In this document: piece by piece, positions 1 through 8,178 of the stretch | Layout of the letters: each line of letters opens with the position of its first letter | How positions within the stretch are numbered: the stretch's first letter is position 1 | Assembly (NCBI GenBank): GCA_900319105.1 | Contig: ONND01000002.1 | Span: forward strand, 114,275 to 178,274 | Length of the DNA stretch: 64,000 nt | Reading direction: 5' to 3' | DNA from: an uncultured Bacteroidales bacterium | Lineage (GTDB): Bacteria > Bacteroidota > Bacteroidia > Bacteroidales > Paludibacteraceae | The notes under the pieces: generated by a model | What the model was told of the DNA's origin: nothing | Seen by the model: only the letters and a program-made list of their open reading frames with translations | The model's database searches: none | Made by a program: the position numbers and the translations under genes

Positions 1-618
1 GACCTCGTGGATCGCTACGAGGATCTATGGCTCAAAGAGTACGATGGGGTAGAACCCGAACTGACATTCAAGGCTACGGAGGTGGAATGTCCGAAGACCG
101 AGATGCCGGAGGATGTGCAGGATTTCCTGATCCACGCCATCACCCTCTGTCCGCACGGCGTTTATCGCTTTATTCCGGAGATGCCGGATATCGTAGAGAC
201 GAGTAATAACCTCGCCATCATTGAGACGAAAGATAATACGGTTCAGGTATGCTGCCTGACGCGCTCGAACGTAGAGAGCCGCAAGGAGGAACTGGCATCG
301 GTTATTCAGTCCGCTTTCTCGCTTGCCGGGGCAGAGGTGTCGTTCAGCGGTGCGTACCCCGGATGGCAGCCTAATTTCAAGAGTACGCTGCTCAAGACGA
401 TGAAAGAGACGTACGAGAAAGAGTTCGGCGCATCGCCGCGAATCGTAACCATCCATGCGGGCCTGGAGTGCGGCATCATCGGTTCCAAGTATGAGGGCAT
501 GGAGATGATCTCGTTCGGTCCGACGATCGAGCATCCTCACAGTCCGGATGAGCGAGTTAATATCGCGACGGTACAGAAGTTCTATCAATATGTGCTGGCT
601 GCACTCAAAGCATTATAA
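1..618 (+). CDS. pepD: Aminoacyl-histidine dipeptidase (PepD), 3' part only
   Basis: The reading frame is open from the first base, so this is the C-terminal ~205 residues of a longer gene. The motifs HAGLECGII and SFGPTIEHPHSPDE match the end of M20-family Xaa-His dipeptidases. The histidine in the HSPDE region is a metal ligand in that family. PepD is a cytosolic zinc enzyme that cleaves dipeptides such as carnosine. The stop is one base before the next ATG, so the two genes are probably co-transcribed. The catalytic N-terminal part lies outside the window. Confidence 0.9.
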   Translation, partial: DLVDRYEDLWLKEYDGVEPELTFKATEVECPKTEMPEDVQDFLIHAITLCPHGVYRFIPEMPDIVETSNNLAIIETKDNTVQVCCLTRSNVESRKEELASVIQSAFSLAGAEVSFSGAYPGWQPNFKSTLLKTMKETYEKEFGASPRIVTIHAGLECGIIGSKYEGMEMISFGPTIEHPHSPDERVNIATVQKFYQYVLAALKAL

Positions 619-619
619 G

Positions 620-1693
620 ATGAAACGATTCTTCATGAAGACCGGCCTGAGCGTTGTCCTGCTGCTGATGAGCATGCAGGTCTTCGCTTGGGTCAGTCCG
701 ATCATCATCCCCGATGTAGGCGAAGCGCGGATCCGCGTGGTGGGTCAGAACGCCCGTAATTATCTGAGCGACCTAACGGCCTCCAATGCGGATGCAAAGA
801 CCGAGGCGGATTTCCAGAAGAAGACAGAAAAGATGGCGAACGTGTTCGTTGCGTTGGAGGCGGATATCATAGCCATGTGCGAGGTGCAGGAGGATGATCA
901 GATACTCGGTTATATCACCTCGGCGATGAACACGATCCTCGGTAAGAACGTCTATACGTACGTGACGGATGGCATGCAAGGATCCAAATCGAGTTCGGGT
1001 TACATGCCTGTCAAATCCGGCTATATCTACCGTAGCGACAAGATCGCTACGGTAGGTGGAAGCGGATCGCCCTACAAAAGCAGTATTTATAAAGCCCGGA
1101 TGCGCATCCAGATGTTCAAAGAGATCGCGACGGATGAGGTCTTCGTGCTGTCGATGAACCATTTCAAGGCGAAGGAAGGCACCACTCCTGACCCGTCTGA
1201 GGCGACCCGGATGACGAACGCTACTACTCTGGTGAACGGCTTGTCATGGTGGGACAGCGACCCGGATATCCTGATCATGGGTGATTTGAATGCGATGCCT
1301 GGTGAGGAGCCGATACAGAAAATCGTCAATGCCGGCTATGAAGAGCAGTTACTGCGTTTTGATTCGACCGCCTATTCGTATGTCTATCATCACACCAAGG
1401 AACAATTGATTGACCATGTGATGGCGAATAGCACCATGGCGAGCCAGATCACCGGCGCCTACGTCTATCATATCAATAACGCGCCGAATATCTCCTATAG
1501 CAAATACAATTACTCCGACCATGACGCTTGTCTGGTGGGGCTCTGTTTGGGGGCTAACGGACGTGAGAAACAGGCTATCGATAACCAAAGAGCCAATGAG
1601 GAACGGGCAAAAAAGACCATCGAGAACGGTCGCTTGGTGCTGACCCTTCCCGATGGCACTACGTACAACGTAACCGGCGTACGGATCCGGTAG
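620..1693 (+). CDS. Secreted endonuclease/exonuclease/phosphatase-family protein
   Basis: 357 aa. I start it at the ATG at 620, one base after the pepD stop, because this gives a proper signal peptide (MKRFFMKTG, hydrophobic run, cleavage near VFA-W); the upstream in-frame extension lies inside pepD. The EEP fold shows in order: DIIAMCEVQED (catalytic Glu), MNHFKAK, MGDLNAMP (Asp/Asn) and SDHD near the end. Substrate unknown; the fold covers DNases, phosphodiesterases and lipid phosphatases. The last ~30 residues carry a tail (IENG-LVL-G-TYNVTG) like those on three other secreted proteins in this window, suggesting a shared export or sorting signal. Its stop codon touches the stop codon of the convergent S41 gene. 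Confidence 0.8.
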   Translation: MKRFFMKTGLSVVLLLMSMQVFAWVSPIIIPDVGEARIRVVGQNARNYLSDLTASNADAKTEADFQKKTEKMANVFVALEADIIAMCEVQEDDQILGYITSAMNTILGKNVYTYVTDGMQGSKSSSGYMPVKSGYIYRSDKIATVGGSGSPYKSSIYKARMRIQMFKEIATDEVFVLSMNHFKAKEGTTPDPSEATRMTNATTLVNGLSWWDSDPDILIMGDLNAMPGEEPIQKIVNAGYEEQLLRFDSTAYSYVYHHTKEQLIDHVMANSTMASQITGAYVYHINNAPNISYSKYNYSDHDACLVGLCLGANGREKQAIDNQRANEERAKKTIENGRLVLTLPDGTTYNVTGVRIR

Positions 1694-3304
1694 TTATTTC
1701 GTCAACTCTTCTACCGCTCGCTTCGTGATCTCGTCGTCACGCTCGAAGAGCGGGAAGAAACCTTCATCGCCCAGGATGTTCCGGACGATATAGGCATTGA
1801 GAAGTCGCGTCAGTAGAGGGCGCGATTTTTGTATCTGCTCCTCGTTGGGCGCTACGTCTTTCTCTGCGGCAAAAGCGATGAAATCCTTGAGGATGTTCTG
1901 CTTGTTGAGGTATTGCTCAAGGCTCTGCCAATCCTTCTGTTTCTGCAGTTCTTTGCGGTGCTGATCCGTGTATTGGTAGGCAAACTGATAGGTAAAGGCG
2001 AGGTTCACCACTTTGTTGTAATAGGGGGTGTTGAGGGTAGTGTCCCGCCCGACGAAGATATCTGGCATGATGCCTCCTCCGCCATGAACGATCCGTCCGC
2101 CTTTGGTGCGATAGACGGTAGTGTCGGTCAGATGGACGCTGTCGGCGGAGTAGAACTCACCGTGCTCGAAGCGGTCCATCAGTTCTTTCTCATAATCTTG
2201 CTGTTCTCCTAATTTATAGGGTTTCTGGATGCATCGTCCGGAAGGGGTGTAATAGCGTGCTACGGTGAGTCGCACGGCACTACCGTCAGCGAAAGGCATC
2301 TGTTGCTGTACGAGTCCCTTACCGAAGGAGCGGCGCCCGATGATGGTAGCGCGGTCATTATCCTGCATGGCACCTGAGAAGATCTCACTGGCTGAGGCGG
2401 AGAAATCATCGATGAGGACGACGAGGGGTACGTCCTTGAAGCGTCCGCCGCCATCGGCTTTCGCTTCGTAGCGCGGGTATGCCCGGCCTTCGGAATAGAC
2501 TATTCTTTCGCCGCGGCGCAAGAACTCGTTCGCCATGCGGATGGCCTGATCCATGTAGCCGCCTGAGTTCTCACGCAGGTCAATGATATAGGCTGTTGCA
2601 CCTTTGGCCTTGAGTTCGGCTAAGGCAGTGATGAACTCCTTGTAGGTGGTCTCACTGAACTTATTGACGCGGACGAAACCGAGTTTCTTCCCTTTGCTCT
2701 CAATGATGAATTTGGCATCCACAGAGTTGACAGGTATATCGCCTCGGGTGATTGTGAAATAGAGTGTTTCGGGTGATCCGGCACGCAAAACACCTAATTT
2801 TACTTTCGTTCCTTTGGGGCCCCGGAGGGTCTTCATCACTTTCTCGTTATTCATTTTCTTTCCGACAAAAGTGCTATCATCCACGGTGATGAGTTTATCT
2901 CCGGCAAGCACTCCGACGCCCTCACTCGGTCCGCCTGCAATGACGGCTACGATGCGCACTGTGTCTTGCTGGATGGTGAACTGCACACCGATGCCGGAGA
3001 AAGATCCTGCCAGTTCGGAATTGACCATCTCAAGATCTTCTTTGGGGATATAGGCGGAGTGCGGGTCAAGTTTCTGTACCAGCTCCGTCATAACCTCGTC
3101 CGTGATACTATCTACGTTAATCGGGTCAACGTAGGCGTTCTCCATAAGTTGGAGAAATTGGTCCACTTTCGTTTGCTCTAATTGCCATTGTCCGTTCTGA
3201 AAGATAATGCGTTGAGCGTTTGCTTGCTGGCTGACTGCCATGCCGATAATAAGACCCAATGCTACGCCTAAAACGGTCAATGTAGGTAAGATATACTTCT
3301 TCAT
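1694..3304 (-). CDS. S41 family C-terminal processing peptidase
   Basis: 536 aa. An N-terminal signal or anchor segment (residues ~5-30) is followed by a PDZ domain (~95-175) and the S41 protease core. The Ser/Lys dyad is visible as SASASEIF (Ser304 by spacing) and GRRSFGKG (Lys329), 25 residues apart as in Prc/CtpA. It probably works on the periplasmic side, trimming or degrading envelope proteins. The gene lies 27 bp after the dCMP deaminase gene. This Mpl-deaminase-S41 order is common in Bacteroidales. Confidence 0.92.
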   Translation of the reverse strand: MKKYILPTLTVLGVALGLIIGMAVSQQANAQRIIFQNGQWQLEQTKVDQFLQLMENAYVDPINVDSITDEVMTELVQKLDPHSAYIPKEDLEMVNSELAGSFSGIGVQFTIQQDTVRIVAVIAGGPSEGVGVLAGDKLITVDDSTFVGKKMNNEKVMKTLRGPKGTKVKLGVLRAGSPETLYFTITRGDIPVNSVDAKFIIESKGKKLGFVRVNKFSETTYKEFITALAELKAKGATAYIIDLRENSGGYMDQAIRMANEFLRRGERIVYSEGRAYPRYEAKADGGGRFKDVPLVVLIDDFSASASEIFSGAMQDNDRATIIGRRSFGKGLVQQQMPFADGSAVRLTVARYYTPSGRCIQKPYKLGEQQDYEKELMDRFEHGEFYSADSVHLTDTTVYRTKGGRIVHGGGGIMPDIFVGRDTTLNTPYYNKVVNLAFTYQFAYQYTDQHRKELQKQKDWQSLEQYLNKQNILKDFIAFAAEKDVAPNEEQIQKSRPLLTRLLNAYIVRNILGDEGFFPLFERDDEITKRAVEELTK

Positions 3305-3331
3305 TTTTTCACCCTTTCATTTGTTCATCAC

Positions 3332-3751
3332 TTATTTGTCCGGTAGAAACGCTACCTCTATTCCTGCACGCTTGAGTAACTCGACTCCATCCATGATGCG
3401 GTATTCCTCGCCGTACACGACGCGTTTGATGCCGGATTGGATGATGAGCTTGGAGCACTCCAGGCACGGGCTGGCAGTGACGTAGAGCGTAGCTCCGTCG
3501 GAACTGTTGTTGGAGCGTGCCACTTTGGTCAGTGCGTTCGCCTCAGCGTGCAGCACGTAGGGTTTGGACACATTGTTTTCGTCCTCGCAGATGTTCTCAA
3601 ACCCGGAGGGAGTACCGTTGTAGCCATCAGAGATGATCATCTGGTCTTTCACCAGTAGCGCGCCTACTTTGCGGCGCACACAATAACTGTTCTCCGACCA
3701 CGTACGTGCCATGCGCATGTAAAGATAGTCGCGTTTTTGTTGTTTATCCAT
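3332..3751 (-). CDS. dCMP deaminase family protein
   Basis: 139 aa with the ATG at 3751, which overlaps the mpl stop by 8 bp; an upstream in-frame start would lie deeper inside mpl. The zinc site of the cytidine/deoxycytidylate deaminase fold is present: HAEANAL (His ligand plus catalytic Glu) and PCLECSKL (two Cys ligands). ComEB/dCMP deaminases make dUMP for thymidylate synthesis in the cytosol. The overlap suggests translational coupling to mpl. Substrate is inferred from the family. Confidence 0.88.
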   Translation of the reverse strand: MDKQQKRDYLYMRMARTWSENSYCVRRKVGALLVKDQMIISDGYNGTPSGFENICEDENNVSKPYVLHAEANALTKVARSNNSSDGATLYVTASPCLECSKLIIQSGIKRVVYGEEYRIMDGVELLKRAGIEVAFLPDK

Positions 3752-5075
3752 TATGGTGTAGTAATTGGGTTGCAAATTCCTTTACGTCAATTCCATCGAA
3801 TGTGCCGGACGACATCATCAGCAGGGCTGTATTGGTATAATTGAGTTCTTTCAATTGCTCCTGCAAGGCCTCGCTTTCCGTAAAGACCTCTACATTTTTC
3901 GTGCCAAAAGCATCGCGTACCTCTTCTTTGGTGATCGGAGTGAGCCGTTTATGCTCGATCACTTTCGGATTGAAATATACGTACGCGATATCCGCCTCTG
4001 CCATACAGCCCTTGTACTGCGGCAGGAAGTCCGCCATCAGGCTGCTGAAGGTGTGCAGCTCCATACAGGCTACCAGTTTCTTCTCCGGATAGCGTTCCCG
4101 TACGGCATTGATGGTCGCTTTCAGCTTGGAGGGCGAGTGGGCGAAGTCTTTGTAGGCTACGGAATTCTCCGTCTCGCAGATCTTCTCCAGCCGGTTCGAC
4201 GCTCCGGTGAAGGTACTGATCTCGCGGTAGAAATCCTCCGGCGCTACGCCGATACAATGGCAGGCGAGCATGGCGGCTTGAAGGTTCTGCATGTTATGCC
4301 GTCCAAAGACCTGCATGGGAACATTACCTTCGTACGCGTCATAAGGAATGCACGTGATATCTTTTCGCGCTCCTTCTGCAATCTGTTGTAGGTTCTCGTC
4401 GCCTTGGTAGTAGATGAAACTGCCGTTTGGCTCAAAACTATCCACAAATTTGCGGAAGGTGTCCACGTACTGCGGGAAGGTAGGGAAGACGTTAATATGA
4501 TCCCAAGCGATGCCGGTGAGGATCGCTACGTGTGGGTGGTACCAGAGGAACTTAGACCGCAGGTCGAGCGGCGAGGTGAGGTACTCGTCTCCTTCGAAGA
4601 CGGCGTACTTAGCGGTATCGGAGAGCCGCACCATCCGCTCGAAGCCTTCTATCTGTGCTCCGACCATGTAATCGGCTTCTATACCGAGGCGATTGAGCAC
4701 ATAGAGGATCATGGAGGTAGTGGTGGTCTTACCGTGACTGCCTCCTACGACGATACGGATCTTATCCTTGGTCTGCTCATAGAGGTACTCGGGGAAGGAG
4801 TATATCTTGATGCCCAACTCGCGTGCGCGCACGAGCTCGGGGTTATCCTCGCGTGCGTGCATACCTAATATAATCGCGTCTATGTCGCGCGTGATGCGCT
4901 CGGGGTGCCAACCCAACTCATCGGGCAGCAGACCTGCGTCACGCAGATGGGTGAGGGCAGGATCGAAGATCTCGTCGTCCGATCCGGTCACTTGGTATCC
5001 GGCTTTGGAGGCGACGGCGAGTGCAAGGTTATGCATCGCTGCTCCTCCGATAGCTATAAAATGAAGATGTTTCAT
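3744..5075 (-). CDS. mpl: UDP-N-acetylmuramate:tripeptide ligase (Mpl-type Mur ligase)
   Basis: 443 aa, normal length for Mpl. The N-terminal Rossmann part (HFIAIGGAAMHNLA) and the P-loop GGSHGKTTTTSM are those of Mur ligases. The AMHNLA variant and the EGDEYLTSPLD segment point to Mpl rather than MurC. Mpl joins the recycled tripeptide L-Ala-gamma-D-Glu-meso-Dap to UDP-MurNAc in the cytosol, in peptidoglycan recycling. A CTAG-anchored tandem array sits 7 bp upstream of the ATG. Confidence 0.9.
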   Translation of the reverse strand: MKHLHFIAIGGAAMHNLALAVASKAGYQVTGSDDEIFDPALTHLRDAGLLPDELGWHPERITRDIDAIILGMHAREDNPELVRARELGIKIYSFPEYLYEQTKDKIRIVVGGSHGKTTTTSMILYVLNRLGIEADYMVGAQIEGFERMVRLSDTAKYAVFEGDEYLTSPLDLRSKFLWYHPHVAILTGIAWDHINVFPTFPQYVDTFRKFVDSFEPNGSFIYYQGDENLQQIAEGARKDITCIPYDAYEGNVPMQVFGRHNMQNLQAAMLACHCIGVAPEDFYREISTFTGASNRLEKICETENSVAYKDFAHSPSKLKATINAVRERYPEKKLVACMELHTFSSLMADFLPQYKGCMAEADIAYVYFNPKVIEHKRLTPITKEEVRDAFGTKNVEVFTESEALQEQLKELNYTNTALLMMSSGTFDGIDVKEFATQLLHHNG

Positions 5076-5081
5076 AAAAAT

Positions 5082-5113
5082 CTAGTTGACTAGTAACCTA
5101 GTAGACTAGTTAT
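5082..5113. repeat. CTAG-anchored 8-bp tandem array between tig and mpl
   Basis: Four CTAG tetramers fall exactly 8 bp apart (5082, 5090, 5098, 5106) with variable bases between them. The array fills the junction and runs into the tig stop codon at 5110-5112. It lies 7-38 nt upstream of the mpl start. CTAG is usually a rare tetramer in bacteria. Confidence 0.85.
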
Positions 5114-6195
5114 TTAAACAGTTTGTCGAAATCTTCGTGTGAGATAGTCTTCGGTTCGATCTTCGCAATACCTTTGATGACCTCAAAGACCTTATCCTCT
5201 GCCACGCGCTCTACGATGTTACGCAGTTGGTTATCCTGCTTGAGCATCTCCTGTGCATAGTTGGTGAGCATGTCTTCCTCTACGTTCATCAGACCGTACT
5301 GCATGAACTGCATTTTGGCGACACGCTTGGCAAAGGCTTCCACTTCCTCTTTCTGGACGTCGATCTTGTACTCCTTCATGTACTGGTCTTTCGCGAGGTG
5401 CCATTTGAGTTCCTCAATCATCTTCGGGAAGTCCTTATCGAGTTCCTCCTGCGTCATTTTCTCGTTGGTAGCGAGTACCCAGCGCTTGAGGAAGTCCTCG
5501 GGGAAAGCGATGTTCTCCATTTTCTTGAGCACAGCAGCTTTAGCGTCCACACCGAAACGGTACTTGCTCTCTTCGGCAAGGCTGCGCTCAATGTCCTCTT
5601 TGACGCGTGCGCGGAACTCTTTCTCGTTCTTGGGAGCCTCTTTGCCGTACACTTTGGCGAACAACTCAGCGTCCACCTTGCAGGGTTTTACTTCGGCTTT
5701 GGTGCCTTTCTCTTTGTCCTCGGGGATGTATTCGCCGAAGCGGTTGGTGTACGCCTCTACTTGTTTGTCGATCATCTCGTCGGTGACCTGAATGGTGTAC
5801 TCCGGCAGTTTGTTCTTGCCGTTGAGCTTGGCGTCGAACTCAGGTGCTACTGCGATGTCGAAGGCGAAGGTGAAGGTGTCCTCGTGGTCGAGGTCGATGT
5901 TCTTGGTCTCTGCATCGTTAGGCAGCGGTTCACCGAGGATCTGCAGTTTGTTGTCCTCGATGTGCTTGTTCAGGTTCTCGCCTACGAGTTTGTTCAGCAC
6001 GTCAGCGAGGATTCCCTTGCCGTACATTTTTTTCACTAACCCTGCGGGTACCATACCCGGACGGAAACCCGGCATCTGTGCTTTGTGGCGCACTTCTTTC
6101 AACTGTTTGTTTACTTCTTCCTGATAGTCAGCCGGCTCGATAGTGAGGGTTACGACTGCCTTCAGATCTTTCAATTCACTTTGTTCAATTTTCAT
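5110..6195 (-). CDS. tig: Trigger factor, divergent Bacteroidota type
   Basis: 361 aa, shorter than the ~430 aa E. coli protein. The ribosome-binding N-terminal domain is recognisable (AQMPGFRPGMVPAGLVKKMYG, a variant of the GFRxGxxP signature). A PPIase-like middle region appears shortened, and the C-terminal chaperone domain is rich in charged helices. Trigger factor binds the ribosome exit tunnel and helps nascent chains fold. A 9-bp CTAG array lies 34-78 nt upstream. Confidence 0.88.
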   Translation of the reverse strand: MKIEQSELKDLKAVVTLTIEPADYQEEVNKQLKEVRHKAQMPGFRPGMVPAGLVKKMYGKGILADVLNKLVGENLNKHIEDNKLQILGEPLPNDAETKNIDLDHEDTFTFAFDIAVAPEFDAKLNGKNKLPEYTIQVTDEMIDKQVEAYTNRFGEYIPEDKEKGTKAEVKPCKVDAELFAKVYGKEAPKNEKEFRARVKEDIERSLAEESKYRFGVDAKAAVLKKMENIAFPEDFLKRWVLATNEKMTQEELDKDFPKMIEELKWHLAKDQYMKEYKIDVQKEEVEAFAKRVAKMQFMQYGLMNVEEDMLTNYAQEMLKQDNQLRNIVERVAEDKVFEVIKGIAKIEPKTISHEDFDKLFK

Positions 6196-6228
6196 AAATA
6201 TTGTTGTTTTTGTTTTTTTTCTTATTGT

Positions 6229-6273
6229 CTAGTTTATCTAGTTCTTCTAGTTTATCTAGTTTGACTAGTTTTC
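6229..6273. repeat. CTAG-anchored 9-bp tandem array upstream of tig
   Basis: Five CTAG tetramers lie exactly 9 bp apart (6229, 6238, 6247, 6256, 6265); the units read ctagtttat, ctagttctt, ctagtttat, ctagtttga, ctagttttc. The array is in the 159-bp gap between typA and tig, on the 5' side of tig. The rest of the gap holds only short hairpins (for example cgtcc-agt-ggacg near 6319). Confidence 0.85.
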
Positions 6274-6354
6274 TTTTCTCCCTCCCCTCTATGGGGTGAA
6301 GGGCTTTGCCCGATTGAGCGTCCAGTGGACGGTCATAGAACCTTACGGGTGGGG

Positions 6355-8178
6355 CTATACTCGTCCTGCGCGTTTGCGCTCGAGTTCATCAAGGATAATC
6401 TTGCGGATACGCATCGCGTGCGGGGTTACCTCCACGTATTCGTCCTCTTTGATATACTCCAATGCTTCTTCAAGACTCATACGAACGGGCGGCGGAAGGA
6501 CAGCCTTGTCGTCGGCACTCTTCGAACGCATGTTGGTCAGTTTCTTCGACTTCGTCACATTGATGACGATATCGCCTTCTTTGGCGTTCTCGCCTACCAC
6601 CTGACCGGCATAGACCTCTTCCTGCGGGTCGATGAAGAACTTACCGCGGTCCTGCAACTTGTCCAGCGCATAGGCATAGGCGGTTCCTGCCTCCATGGCG
6701 ATGAGCGAACCGTTATTGCGTTTCACTATCTCGCCTTTCCAGGGCTGGTACTCGAGGAAGCGGTGTGCCATGATCGCCTCGCCGGCGGACACGTTCATCA
6801 CGTACGTACGCATGCCCATGATGCCGCGGCTCGGGATGGTGAACTCCAGATGTACGCGGTCATTCACCATCTCCATCTTCGTCATCTCGCCCTTGTGGGT
6901 GGAGACGAACTCGATGATCTTACCGCTGCACTCTTCGGGGGTATTGACCGTCAGGCTCTCTACCGGTTCGCACTTGACGCCGTCTATCTCTTTGATGATC
7001 ACTTGCGGTTGCCCTACCTGCAGCTCGTAGCCCTCGCGACGCATGGTCTCGATGAGTACCGACAGATGCAGCACGCCTCGTCCATAGACACGCCAGCTGC
7101 TCTCCTCGGCACCTTTCTCCACACGCAAGGCGAGGTTCTTCTCCAGCTCTTTATTGAGGCGATCCTGAATATGCCGGCTGGTGACGAACTTACCGTCCTG
7201 TCCGAAGAAGGGGCTGTCGTTGATGCAGAAAGTCATGGACATCGTCGGTTCGTCGATAGCGATCGGTTTGAGTGCCTCGGGGTTCTCTGCGTCGCAGATG
7301 GTGTCACCTATCTCAAAGCCGTCTATACCGATCATGGCACAGATGTCGCCGTTCTTGACTACATCGGTCTTCACATGACCCATGCCGGAGAAAGTGTGCA
7401 GTTCCTTGATCTTCGTCTTGACCATCGTGCCGTCTTTCTTGGCGAGAGTAACTGCTTGCCCATCTTTGAACTCCCCGCGGTGTACACGTCCGATGGCGAT
7501 ACGGCCTACGTAGGAGTTGTAGTCCAGCGAGGTCACGAGCATCTGGGGCGTTCCGGGATTGTCTTCCGGTGCGGGGATGTACTCGATGATAGCGTCCATG
7601 AGGTCGGTCAGGTCGTTGGTCGGTTTCTTCCAGTCGGTGGACATCCATCCTTGCTTGGCGGAGCCGTAGAGGGTCTGGAAATCGAGCTGGTCGTCCGTTG
7701 CATTGAGGTTACACATGAGGTCGAACACCTCTTCCTGCACCTCGTCGGGCCGGCAGTTGAGTTTATCTACTTTATTGATCACCACGATGGGTTTGAGCCC
7801 TAACTCGAGTGCTTTCTGCAGGACGAATCGTGTCTGCGGCATTGCTCCTTCGAAGGCATCGACGAGTAGCAGCACGCCGTCCGCCATGTTGAGCACACGT
7901 TCTACTTCTCCGCCGAAATCCGCGTGCCCCGGAGTGTCAATAATATTGATCTTCGTCCCTTTGTAGTCGATGGCTACGTTCTTGGCGAGGATCGTGATTC
8001 CGCGTTCGCGCTCGAGGTCGTTGTTGTCCAGGATCAGTTCTTTGGGCTGGTCGCTGAACTCAGACTGCTGTTGTTTGACTACGTTCGCGGTGTACAGCAT
8101 CTTGTCCACGAGCGTTGTTTTGCCGTGGTCCACATGCGCAATGATAGCTATGTTTCTAATGTTTTGCATAATGTTCAT
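6355..8178 (-). CDS. typA: Translational GTPase TypA/BipA
   Basis: 607 aa, full family length. GTPase motifs: AHVDHGKTTLVD (G1), DTPGHADFGGEVERV (G3), NKVDKLNCRPDE (G4), followed by EF-G-like domains and the BipA C-terminal domain. It binds ribosomes and supports 50S assembly and growth at low temperature or stress. The ATG at 8178 follows the TAA of the tolC-like gene with no gap; a second in-frame ATG lies at 8169. Coupling to the efflux operon is therefore likely. Confidence 0.95.
   Translation of the reverse strand: MNIMQNIRNIAIIAHVDHGKTTLVDKMLYTANVVKQQQSEFSDQPKELILDNNDLERERGITILAKNVAIDYKGTKINIIDTPGHADFGGEVERVLNMADGVLLLVDAFEGAMPQTRFVLQKALELGLKPIVVINKVDKLNCRPDEVQEEVFDLMCNLNATDDQLDFQTLYGSAKQGWMSTDWKKPTNDLTDLMDAIIEYIPAPEDNPGTPQMLVTSLDYNSYVGRIAIGRVHRGEFKDGQAVTLAKKDGTMVKTKIKELHTFSGMGHVKTDVVKNGDICAMIGIDGFEIGDTICDAENPEALKPIAIDEPTMSMTFCINDSPFFGQDGKFVTSRHIQDRLNKELEKNLALRVEKGAEESSWRVYGRGVLHLSVLIETMRREGYELQVGQPQVIIKEIDGVKCEPVESLTVNTPEECSGKIIEFVSTHKGEMTKMEMVNDRVHLEFTIPSRGIMGMRTYVMNVSAGEAIMAHRFLEYQPWKGEIVKRNNGSLIAMEAGTAYAYALDKLQDRGKFFIDPQEEVYAGQVVGENAKEGDIVINVTKSKKLTNMRSKSADDKAVLPPPVRMSLEEALEYIKEDEYVEVTPHAMRIRKIILDELERKRAGRV

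Noticed and set aside
25-588. Long antisense ORF opposite pepD, and many similar antisense frames elsewhere
   Set aside because: They mirror strong codon bias of real genes on the other strand and show no family resemblance.
1688-1696. Adjacent stop codons of convergent genes as a special signal
   Set aside because: Zero-gap convergent ends are compact packing; no hairpin or motif supports a further role.
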